From: Marisa cornuarietis
Lineage: Eukaryota; Mollusca; Gastropoda; Architaenioglossa; Ampullariidae
Length of the DNA: 64,000 nt
Direction of reading: 5' to 3'
NCBI GenBank assembly: GCA_004794655.1
Contig: SMMW01000001.1
Location: 16,342,501 to 16,406,500, forward strand
Shown here: positions 37,284 to 48,600 of the stretch, piece by piece
How positions within the stretch are numbered: the stretch's first letter is position 1
How the letters are laid out: the number at the start of each line of letters is the position of its first letter
The notes under the pieces: generated by a model
Told to the model about the DNA's origin: nothing
Database searches by the model: none
Seen by the model: the letters and a program-made list of their open reading frames with translations, nothing else
Position numbers and translations under genes: made by a program

Positions 37284-40200
37284 TTATGCAGATGGACTGG
37301 CCCCTCTTTCCAGATTGCGAAGACCCTCCTTTAGGAATTGTTCATACTGGTAAGATGATGGATTTGTAAACCTGAAAAAAAAAATCCTTACAGTTCATCT
37401 GGTGGCAGGTAAACCATAACAAAGGGGACTTGTATCAATATTATTTTTAAGAAAACAAGCAGCTCTATAAACCAAGTTTATTGTTATGTAAATGTCAAAG
37501 AAGCAGGTCATCTCCAAAGAAAGATTCTATTCAGCACAAAGGTGTTTAAACTCTGGCAAAATTTTCTAGAAATTAAATTGCGAGATATACATATATAACA
37601 AGAGAAAAAAATTGCTTGGCTCAGACCTCAGAATGTTTCAGAGAACCACTTAGTTTTCTTTTTCAGGAGGTAATTTTTTTTCCAAAAACATCATAAACAA
37701 AACAGTCATTTACAATGGAAAATTAGAAATATTTTATCATCCTTACCCACTCTCAAGGAAACTGACTTCCATATCGAGAAAAGTGTTGGCATTGGTTTTA
37801 TGCACTATGGTTCCATTAGGAGCGATGACCGTCATCATGACAGGAAAGCTATATTCCTTCAGAAGCATTGAGGCAAATTCTGACATTTCTGGGTTACTTT
37901 CATCCTTCTTTAGCGCCTGCAATAACATCACAGAGCATTTTAAGAAGACTGGATAATATTTTAAAAACAAATGTGTTTATTATCATCTACTTTTCATTTT
38001 TTAAAGAAAGATCCAACAATAATGTACACTGAAAACAGTTATCAAAGCTCTTGACCAATAAATAATTAAACTTAAAAAAATAAAAGAAATAGTTTTTTTT
38101 CTTAATGCCAGAATTGGAGTCGCTCAGGTTCTTTAACCATAGGCATAAATAGCTCCTGCACTACACTAGCTCAATCACATTAATATTAAATGTGCTTATT
38201 TCAGGAAAATCTACACAACTGTGGCATATTTCATAAGCTCTCAGATAATGACAAAATAAAGAAATCGCCAAAAACAAGTAGCACTCTGTGTATGTTACAA
38301 TGTGGCATAGAAAGAAAACTCACAGACATCTACTTACAAAAAGATTTATTTTAAACTCTACAACAAATTACTCATTGAAGAAGTTGTAAATAAGTCATAT
38401 TTTTGCTTTTTTAAATATTTTTAGTGAATATCAATTCTGTGTTAATTTTTATCATGCACACTGTATAAGGCTGATAAAAGCACTAAACGTCAAAACTAGC
38501 CAAGAACTAATCAAGTATCTTTCAATATTCTGACCTCCAAGTCAACAACTAAAGACCAGGTGCTGACGAAGCGCTCTTGCAGAAGGCTGATGACCTCCAG
38601 ACCCTCTAACGCAGACTCGCGGAGGGTCCGGGCTGACCCTCAGCAGCTTTGGTCATCTAATGCCCCCCACAGAAATATACCATGCATGGGTTTGTTTTGC
38701 TCCTTTGACATTTGATATGCTTCTGTGAGATTATGATATGTTACCTGGACAGAAAAGGACAGAACACCTGTAGGAACATTTCATAACAGGCATATTCCGC
38801 AACCCACCTGAAGGAAGGTGTTTAAGTTAAACATTATTATATCACGAAGATATCACCAAGAGTCAAGAATTGTTTGCAACCAAAAACATATAAAAAATAA
38901 AGTAAACACAGCTGACATATCACAAAATCAAGTAAGTGAATATGCCTGTCAGGTGATAAATGGATGTGGTCATATTTCTGCAGCACTACCCTCAAATATA
39001 AGGTGACCTGTATTTTATTTCCTGATATAATGTTAACTTACTTGTTTGAAAGGGAAAAATGCCTTCTCAAGGGAACTTAAGGCATCGTTTATAGAGACAG
39101 ATGAGCTCCACAAAATGTCCTCTGGCCTTGTGACCTGTCTTGCTGATGTTTCTTGAGCACTGCGATCCTCACTTGGTAGTGTCGGCTTAGATGACGTGAG
39201 ACCAACAGTCCATTCCATTCGAGGCATGAATCCAATGTCTACCTCCATGTTTGCATTTTCAAAGCTGCCCACTATCCATTCCATATCTGCAAACAACAAT
39301 AGACGATGAGGATTTAACAAGTATGACATACTGACCAGATATCACTGTTCCTTTCACAAACAAAGATGCAATGGTAAAATTATAGATGAAATACATACAG
39401 ATAACTTTGGAAAAAGCATCAAATTATATTTTTTTCTGTACTTCTTAATTATCAAACAATAAATCAAATGCATAATGAAAAAGGTCATATTCAAGGCTCA
39501 AAAGGGGTCCATTATCTTACCTAGAAAAGAAAGTTTGATATATTTTAAGCAACCGATCCCCTTTATTTAAGTCAAGAACTAAAAAGACCACATTATTCAG
39601 AGATTAAATTTCATTAAATTTAAGTCTGCAGCATCTATACTATGCACATGTTGAAATTTTTCTGTTAAAACAGCAGTCACAAATGTTTTAAGTCTTGAAA
39701 CTTGACTGTCTAACGATGTCAAAGATGCCACAAATTGTATTGATCCCAATACAATCTCTTTAGAAAAGCTTTCACAATGTTTTCTCATGATAATCTTCAA
39801 CTTACCAACATTCAACCGTCTTGCAGCAGGTACATGCATGTGAAAATATTCAATATGAGAGCCATTTTTACTAATGACCAAATTGCCAACAAACTGTGCT
39901 GGGGTGAACCAAAATGGATCAGTGGGTGGTTCATTCAGCTGAAATTCTGCATGCATCCTGCAAAAACAATAAAGTAATTTTTTGTTTGGTAGGGGGAGGC
40001 ATAGGCTTTTGATAGAACAGCATGTCAAACAAGGTATCATAAAGGTCCATCTTACTTTATAAAGAACATGTCAGGATGGAGAAACAGGCACTCTGGTTTT
40101 TAAAAACTGTTTCTGTTACATTGCAGAATATGTTTCAGTTAGCATAATACCACTTCTGGTAAAAGATTACTCATAAAAACCTGTCCTTCAACTTAATGAA

Positions 40201-43200
40201 GTCTTTGCCTATGCAATGAAACTTCAGAAAACATGCAGAAAACAAAACAAAAATAAAAAAGACAAAGAATTATAGAAAATAAAAGAATTCTTAAATGGGA
40301 AATAACCACACCTGAAAATAATATGGTAGTAGTCAGTGTTGAATGCTCTTACACATGCATATGTACCCCTAGGGGGGAACCGCATGTGGACAAAAGGCCT
40401 TGGATGCATCATTCCAAGTAGCCGATACAAGACCTGTTCACTCCCTTTTGGTGCTTGAGGATAAAAACGATTGTTGGAATGCACCCTAGCCTCTTCAAAC
40501 ATCCCTGGTGGTTTATCCTGGACAACAGGATATGGCATGCCTAGCATAATGTTGTCATTATAGGGCAGGAATGCCTTCATTTCCTCGGTGCCAAAAATCG
40601 ACTGGTTTCTGTATGGTTCCTGCCAGTTTTTCAACCCAAACAGTGCTGTGTGGGGTCCAAGCTGTGGTCAATGCAACAGAAAATATTACAGTCCATTATA
40701 AATTATATTCATATTGGCTGTTGTCAATATAACAGAAAATATTACATTCTGTTAGATGTTATATAAAGTATTTGTCTAGATCACATTGAATTAAAGTCAT
40801 GCCCTAATCTCTAATGCTTTCCTATTAACAATAATATTTCATTAACAGCTATCTTCTTAATATGATCTTGAACACTGAAACAGAAAATGACTTTATAATA
40901 CAGAGCATGTTTATGTCTCCTCATCATATCTTCTGCTGCAGCATAAGCATATCTGTTTCTTTGGTCATGTCACAATCTTCATTATTTATGATATTCACAA
41001 TTATGGTTAGGTAACTGATTATTGCAATGATCTGATAAGAGCACAACAAGTTTTAAAATCATGTGTATACAGAATTTTAAGAACATGGCATCACTCCTTT
41101 ATACCATGTAGCAGAAATATCACATATAGATTGAATGTATAAGCTTTTGAAAAACAACAAAGTAACCATCTGCTGTATGCCACTTCAAAAATAAGGTTGG
41201 TTAGGTAGCTGAGTGCAATGTCAAGCATGCAAAATTATGCAGTTATCAGCAACGAAGATAACAACAATGACCTAAATCCTGATAGACAAGTAGAACATGG
41301 TGACTATATACAACATTTGTGTAAGTCCATGCAAAAGTCACAGGACGTTTGAAAGAAAGAAGAGCTGGAATATCATGCAGGGCAGGACTAAGTCTGGGAA
41401 ACTCACAGTGATTAAAGGTAAAAATGAGTGTTTGATGAATCGCAGGTACAGTCGAAAAGCCTTCAGAAACTGCACATGTACACCAAAAAAATACCTGCCA
41501 TTGAACACTGCAGCATATAAAACTATGCAAATAAAGGGAAGCAAGCAAGATGCTGTTAACATTTTAATGACGGTTTTATTGAAAGCACTGTTTTATAGAA
41601 AATACCTGTCAACCACAACTCACAAGAGAAACTCATTAGCCTAGTGTTAACTTTGTTTGCCAATTAAAAATACTGTCTAAACATAGCCAAAAAAAAGCTT
41701 TCGGCATGTTTGCTATCTGCTATTCAAGTTCCTGACATGCATGCATACAGTGCAGAATATAAAATTTCTGCAAGTAACTGTCTGGTATAACAGTTCTACT
41801 CATTTTGACATTTTCTGTTTTTTCACATTAATATTTTTACAGATTATTTACCCTATATCATACTATTTACTTATAAACGCATTGAAAAACTAAGTTACTG
41901 TTTAAATTTACTAGATATTCAATTATTGTAATAGGGTACTGACAGAAATTAAAACTTTATAAACAAGTCAACAGGCCTTTTTCTTACTTTTGTGTAGGGA
42001 AGATATCCTGATTACAATAATCATACAGAGTATTTTTAGCATCTTTCAATTACAAATGTTTTTGATTGTAATACACATTCAAACTGCAGCTTTATTTTTC
42101 ACATACAGTTAATTTTCAACCAATGAAGACAGATAACCTTAGCACCTTAACTTGTAAATCCACCAATAAGAACTCACAATTCTTACAAAAATTTCATCTT
42201 TCTTTTTTTTATTGTGGGTAAAACAAAAGGGCTCATGCAAATTCTACCTACTAATCTTCGTGTTTTGTAAACCTGTCTACTAACACTAATCTAGGAAATC
42301 TGTTACATACTGCAAGAGGACGCTGATAACCAAATGGTTAAAACACTGGCCACAGGTATGGACTTTAATACCTGCATGGTGCAGGAGATTTGACCCAGTC
42401 TACCTGACTGTTAACCAATTCTCTGTCACTATAATTAGAGGGTTTGGAAAGTATAACAGTTATAGAAAGAAGATGGCCACCACCCCTATGGAAAGCTAAT
42501 CCAGAGAAAATTGCAACATATAATTACGACCTGGCAACCAAAAGGGTACAGGAATATCTTCTAAACTGCAGGTAAACCATGCAAAATGTGTGTATGTGTG
42601 TATGCCTGTGCACATGCATGTGTGTGTAAAAGAAAACAGATGCACACAAAGAAAACCACATCTAGCAAAGCTAAGACTCCAAGCACTTTTGATGTAAGAA
42701 TTACTAACATTCAAATTCAGAATGTCTTCTTTTGTCATAGTTTCCAACTGAAGTGGTTCAAAATGGGCATTTACTATAAAAACTTCTTCGCCATCAATGA
42801 ATTTGTGCTCTAGAAACTCCTCACCCGGTGCAGCAGATGTCTGCAAATACAAAACAACACTCAGTAAACTTAGCACATTTTATTCATCATTCATCACTAT
42901 TTCTACTGTCATTCTTAATATGAGGTCTATGTTATGGGAAAAAATAACTGCAAAATAAGGAACTAATATCAATAAACTAATCACAAAATAGTCATCATAC
43001 CTCACTATTTCTGCTGTTGTAAGTTTTTATATTATGCCACCACAATCTATTCCACAAACATGCATACATCCAAACATTACATGAGTACAGTTTTTCACTT
43101 TACATTCATTAATCAAACAGCAATGCAATCAACATAGATCTAATAAAAGCTCAACCCTCTGATCAGATGACAGAATGTTCTTTTCACTTCCTGATGCTTT

Positions 43201-43952
43201 TACTTTTTAGGTTTGGTTTATTACAATTAAAACTTGTACTCAATGGCACACTGACAGCGATCTGTTATAACGTAAGACAAGACTATCAGTGCTGCACAAA
43301 ATGGCTTCTTCTGCCTGCAGCAGATGCAGCCACAAAAACCAGTGACTTCAAATCAGATTGCATATCACATTCATGCATGCACATACAGTTACACAATTTT
43401 GTATGCCCTGGAACAATAAGTTACCTTACTATAATTACACCAACTTTAATGAAACTTTGTGTGCATGAGGATAGGGTGAGGAATGGATACTAGGCATGAT
43501 AAGCACACAGGGATTCTTATTTACACATCATTCCATGAAATGACAAATCTGAAGTACCAGCCAATGAAAAAAATACTTACAAGCCCCGTAACATTCTGAA
43601 GATATTTCAGCAATGGTTCAAATTCGATGATGGACAAGAACCCATCTTGATTTCTGTCAAAAGCCCTGAAAACTTGAACACCTTCTTTTCCTGATCTATC
43701 CTCCACTTCTAAGAACCAGTTCTCTGGGTTCGGCGTGGGTGGTGCAGTCAACATCAAAAGCACAGCTGTAACAGCTACTATCACTCCTACCACCACTGAC
43801 CAAACGACGCCGCTGCAGAAAATCCATTTTGGCATTTGTATTTTGATTGTAATGCATCTGTCGTCTCTTCGCTGCTCTTCCCTAGACCCGCCGTGTCCAC
43901 TTTGCTGAGCTTGGGCACCCCCCGGATCCGGATTGGAATTAGGTTCCGCCAT
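37284..43952 (-). CDS. SELENON: Selenoprotein N, complete coding sequence
   Basis: Minus-strand exons are 43952-43581, 42840-42709, 40661-40312, 39957-39806, 39286-39042, 38744-38535, 37916-37747 and 37371-37284. All are GT-AG and the phases fit, giving 572 codons plus TAA (family size about 550-590). Selenoprotein N is an ER membrane redox protein, linked in vertebrates to calcium handling and muscle disease. The sequence shows one membrane segment (about 43-69), an EF-hand loop (99-110, [12 protein letters not shown]), [65 protein letters not shown] and [20 protein letters not shown]. The in-frame TGA at 38642-38640 encodes Sec452 in the SCUG redox motif. A conserved [29 protein letters not shown] tail follows. 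The junction after exon 2 (donor GTTAGT) is the least certain. It is transcribed divergently from the NACHT gene. Confidence 0.96.
38624..38642 (-). promoter_or_regulatory. Selenocysteine UGA codon and downstream hairpin (SRE-like)
   Basis: The Sec codon TGA occupies 38642-38640 on the minus strand. Immediately after it GGGTC and GACCC can pair around AGCCCG (38639-38624). A stem-loop just downstream of the Sec codon, the selenocysteine redefinition element, is known in vertebrate SELENON. Placing it here is inference from position and pairing. Confidence 0.75.
40662..42708 (-). other. Selenoprotein N intron 2
   Basis: About 2 kb of AT-rich intron without recognised exons. A diverged SINE lies at its upstream end (42318-42500). 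Confidence 0.7.
42318..42500 (+). mobile_element. Diverged copy of the tRNA-derived SINE
   Basis: GATAACCAAATGGTTAAAAC followed by ACTGGC matches the A-box end of the SINE at 6475. The body segments TGACCCAGTCTACCTGACTG, then GATGGCCACCACCCC, then AAAGCTAATCCAGAGAAAA, follow the same order as in that copy (GACCCAGCTGACGG, ACCTGACTCC, GATTGGCACCACCC, AAAGCTGGCCCCGAGAAAAG). It is old and internally shortened, with approximate ends. Confidence 0.72.
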
Positions 43953-44533
43953 GGGGTACGTGACGTGTGGCGTCTGCCGTCCCCAGACGGCAATTTAATC
44001 GCCTGCGTCTCTTCCCAAGATACCTGTATTATTTTAAGCAACATAAACGAAAACTTATAGCTAGTAAAACAATGCTTGATCTGCCTGAATTCCTACGAGT
44101 AAGCTTTTCCCTCGCACTTTACACTGCCATTGTCAACAACTGCTAAATAATAACTAATACTGGTGCTACGTCTTCTAAAAATATGGTCGAGTCCTGGGGG
44201 ATAGGGTAGGATCGCCTTTTCCTCGTCATTAAAGATTAAAGTTACTCCAAGTGGAAAATGATAATGTTATAAATACATGCTTCTACCAGGTTTTGATATC
44301 ACCGCAAGATTGATATCGAAAGTTAATTAACTTGCCCTCAGATATGCCAGCGACGTACGGCCATGCCCCAGTTTCAGGGGAAGCTACTCTACAGCAGGTC
44401 GTCGGCAACGTCCGTTACCGCGTAAACAAACGCTGGCTAGTGTACACAACCAGCACTATAGTTGATGTTCTTAATATTCTAGCGAAATCAGCTACTTTTT
44501 CCAGTATCTATTCCAAGAATTTGGTAAAATTAA
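43953..44533. promoter_or_regulatory. Shared divergent upstream region of SELENON and the NACHT gene
   Basis: The two start codons, SELENON at 43952 on the minus strand and the NACHT gene at 44534 on the plus strand, lie head to head only 581 bp apart. The interval therefore holds both 5' UTRs and probably both promoters. CpG dinucleotides are frequent around 43860-44020 and 44340-44430. I see no convincing TATA box. A short frame (44332-44592) is in a different frame from the exon and is probably not coding. TTTTTCCAG at 44503-44511 could be the acceptor of a 5' UTR intron. Confidence 0.55.
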
Positions 44534-45609
44534 ATGTCAATGAAATTGAAAAATCATCAGACATTCCGTGTTTTCTTCTCTTCCCCTTTTAAAGGAATGG
44601 AAGATGAGCGCGAAGAATTAAGGAGGCAGTATTTGCCACAGATCCAGCACATGTGCTCGGAAAAAGGACTGCAATTTGTTGCTGTGGATATGCGGTGGGG
44701 AATCACAAAAGAAGCCTCAGAAAACGGGCAAACAATCTGCATCTGTTTACGTGAACTAGACAGATCTGATATGATCATTGGATTTTTTGGACAGGTGCAT
44801 ATAAGAGTCTGACATATATCTACTAAAGACAAATAAAGATATTTTCCATTTTTCTGTTTTATTGCGCTTCTTGTTGCTTCAGAATCTTAGAACACAGATT
44901 TCATATTTATGCAAAGTAACCTGTATTTTCTTGTTGCTTCTGAATCTTAGAACACAGATTTCATATTTATGCAAAGTATAGTAACCTGTATTTTCTTAAA
45001 TAATATGAAACAGAACTTATAAAATTATAAACGGTCTATTAAATTATAGTTGACTCATGTTGTCAGTAGCTTTAATTTTATGTGTATTATCATACCCTGA
45101 GGTATACTGGAGTCAAACGTGGCAAAATGAAACAATACCTGACTTCAGTTGCGATGTTATATATTGGCCTTTCAATGGCACAGTACATCTGCAAAATTAA
45201 TACAAAAACATGTTTTAACACACTCAATAAAGTATGTATTACAACATAATCTATTTACAAATTTTTTCAGTAATATCACTTATTAAACTCACTGCTTCTT
45301 TAAGTTGACCATGCCTCATGCTTATGTAACTATTCTGTTGCTTAATAACATTGTTTTAGGCAATTCCTGCTTGTACAATTAAAATCTTGATTTTTGAAAT
45401 AATGTGTGTGCTTTATTTCTTTGGTTTATCAGAGATATGGCTGGCATGGCGTCCAAGATAAACTTTTGCAACAGAATGTTGACTGTGCTCTGGGTAAATA
45501 TCCTTGGCTTCATGAATTTAGAGACCGAAGCATTACAGAGATGGAGTTCCTTCATGGATTTCTTAACACTCCAGATGTTATGCCTGCTTGCTTCTGCTTT
45601 AGGGACAAG
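44534..45609 (+). other. DUF4062-like N-terminal domain (exons 1-2)
   Basis: Residues 1-146 carry SSPFKGMEDERE, VDMRWGITKE, CLRELDRSDMIIGFFGQRYG and SITEMEFLHGFL, then CFCFRDK. These are the successive signatures of the N-terminal domain seen in TTC41-, NWD1- and TEP1-like STAND proteins. Exon 1 uses the non-consensus donor GTGCAT. Confidence 0.82.
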
Positions 45610-48600
45610 GTGATATTCTATTTATATATATTGGCTACTGCAAAACAATGGAACTCTCTCCCTTTCCATATCTGCCACCTTCCTACAACTGAATCTTTCA
45701 AATCTGCACTGAAAACGCACCTCGTCCTTGAGCATTACTCCTAACACAGTCCACACAATGCTCGTCCTTCTTAACCCCCCCCTTCCCTCTTGCTACTTTA
45801 CCCATCTTTCTCGCAGAATCACTATATTTCTCTGTTCCTGTTACTTGATGCCTTTTGTTTTTTGTTTCGTCGTCAGTACTGTCGTTTTCTTTCGTCCCCT
45901 CTGTTTTGTATCTACTTAGTCCACGTCTCTTCCTCGTTTTAAGCACTAAGAGCATGCTCTCTATGAGCGTGAATATGCGCTATAAAAATCTTCACTATTA
46001 TCATTATTTATTTCCTGTCAAGTAGCTATTTCTACAATTTATTGGTCATGTTAATGAGTGCATTGCTGCTGAATAGATAAGATTGTTTATTTTCCTGGCT
46101 AGCAACTTACTGAAATGTAGAGAAGAAACTCTGTGTGTGTGTGCGTTCACAAGAAAGAGAGGGCATGCAATTCACGAATCAAAGTTACCAGTTATTTGAA
46201 AGGTAAGATCCTTCCTATTTTTTACTTTTTTTGCTGCTGGAAGGTCACCAAACAACTTGTCCATGTATTGTGTGTGCTGGGGGACTTGACCAGACAGCAA
46301 TGATATCGTGGATATATTCCACAAGTTGGTAACTTATATCAACTCTACGGACCCACAAAAAACATTTGTTTTTACCTCCACATAAACCAATTGAAAAATG
46401 GGGAATAAAGAAAGAAAAATAGGGAAAAAATCAAAGAAATGTTAAAAGTATATAGTTATTTCGAATTTCTTCATTATATGCTAGAACTGGCAATCAGAGG
46501 GTATCTGGTAAAATGTTTACAAATTCAGTTGCCTTCCCCATGTGCAATGACTGCTTGTCTGCTTTGGTCATGCAGCCCTTGATGGAATCAACAATTAAGC
46601 TGGTGAAAAGCCACAGTCAGGTGAATAATAGACATTCAAAACATTGAAGTAAGGTAAAGTTGCAGCAAAAAGGATCTGTTCAAAAGGAGAAAAATGCGAT
46701 CTATCACAATCTATAGGTAACACCAAGAGTTACGTTCGACCGTTAATATATCACCAATATGGGACAGAATGTACACAAGGTCGTTTTTCTTATCCTCTCC
46801 TGCCTGGACCACTGCAACTCCCTATTTGTTATATCCAGAATATGGCTGCCTTCGTGGTTATCTGGAAAAATAAGTCAGATCAGGTCATTCTATCACTGGC
46901 TTCTTGTGACCACCTTACTTATAAACTGGACTCACTTTGCCTCGGATGTTTTAATCACTGTGCTCCTGATTGCCTTTCTTCCTGCCTCACCATCTAGACC
47001 ATCCTTCGCTTATCATCCCTTGTACTTCTATCTCCCACGCTAAGTACTGCTCTGCTTATCAGAATGTCTTTACCTAGGCTGGGCCATGCACGGACTGTAG
47101 ATTATAGGTCTATGGGTCCATGTGCTTGGAATACTGTAAGGTCTGTGGTTCCGTGTGCTTGGGATACTCCTGTAAAGCTTTAACATGCTGTAAGGAAAGA
47201 CAGAGGCAGTGATGACAGTGGTCCATTGACCGGCACTGTTCTTAGGGGGAGCACATGGATAGACACGGCAGCTGACAGGGCCCATCACTCGTGCCTATTG
47301 TCGGCGATAGTGACCAGTCCAGTCTTTGACATTCGTAAGCCAGTTCTTTCTTTGCCCACCACAGCGTCGGCTACCCTCCAAGGTGCCTTGAAGGACAGTC
47401 TTTGACAAGGTTTCGTGCTGGGTCACATGGCCAAAGAAGACCAGCTTACGTTGCTTGACTGTTGAAAGTAGAGATTGCTGGTGTCATATGAGTGTGGAAA
47501 TCTTGTTTCATATAAAGTCGTTTGTTCTATGTTCTTTGTATGAGATCCAGAGCAGCCTCCTCAGGCACTTGTTATCGAATGGCTGGATTCTCCTTCCTGT
47601 TTCGGTGAGCAGAGTCCACGTGTCACATCCGTAGAGCAGGATCAGTACTACCAGGGATTTGTACAGCTTGTACTTGGTAGTGAATCTTATCTTAGGGCTA
47701 TGCCAGATCCTATCTAAGACAGAGGGAGAGCATTCCAAATACTGGGCCAAGAAAAGAGAATAAGAGAAGGTCAAACTCCTATCGTCTGATTTGTGACAGA
47801 GACAGAAAACCAGCATGAGCAGAGCAAACTGACCTGCCAGGCTGGCAGAGGCGACACAAATAAACTCGGATATCTTGAAAGCAATACCTGGCAGCCAGTG
47901 CAAATCACGCAGAAGTGGTGTGACATGATCATCTGTTTGTGGAATACATAGTGAGCATCACTGTCTGAACTCTCTGGAGCTTGTCAAGCAGGCGGTCAGG
48001 GAGATATATGAGTAGAGAGCCACAATAGTCGAGCTTGGACAATAAAAATGTTAACATAAGCTGCTTGTCAGCTGATCTAGCGCAGTTCAAGAAAAATAAC
48101 AGGTAACTAACTGGTTCAAATTGGCTAGAAACAAAACTTCAATTCTCCAGGTGAACTTGATGGGAAGATCGACTATCTACTTCACAAGGATTGATATTTA
48201 TCCTTTTATGCAACATGCTAATTATATACAGCACAATAGTTTTTGTTTCTCTGGTCCATTCACCAATGCCTGATGTCTTCTGGGGTTCTTTCCTGTGTAA
48301 TAAAATGTATCACCAAACAAAGGCAGTTTTTTGTGGAGGGGGTAGATTGTATAAGCTTTGCTGGGGCTTCTGTACCCTACCAAACTGAGCCCTTCTTCAT
48401 AAGAAAGTAAAATATGATTGGAGTGAATTTCCCCATGTTCCATGACAAGCAAGCATCAGTCAAGCTATTGCTGCTGTTAATTTGGATAGCTTTAATTTGC
48501 ATTTTGAGTCAGCCACAAAGTGCGAGTGCAGGCTCCAATACTTGTGCCTTCCAGGAGCCCAATGACACTTGATTTTTTTCTGCAAGCCAAGCTTGGACAT

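Noticed and set aside
39597..39805. Extension of SELENON exon 4 through its donor
   Set aside because: The frame stays open by chance, but GTAAGT at 39805 and the in-phase continuation NVG-DMEW at 39286 place it in the intron.
44332..44592. Alternative 86-codon N-terminal frame before the NACHT gene
   Set aside because: It is out of frame with the conserved FRVFFSSPFKGMEDERE exon and has no family similarity, so it is probably 5' UTR.
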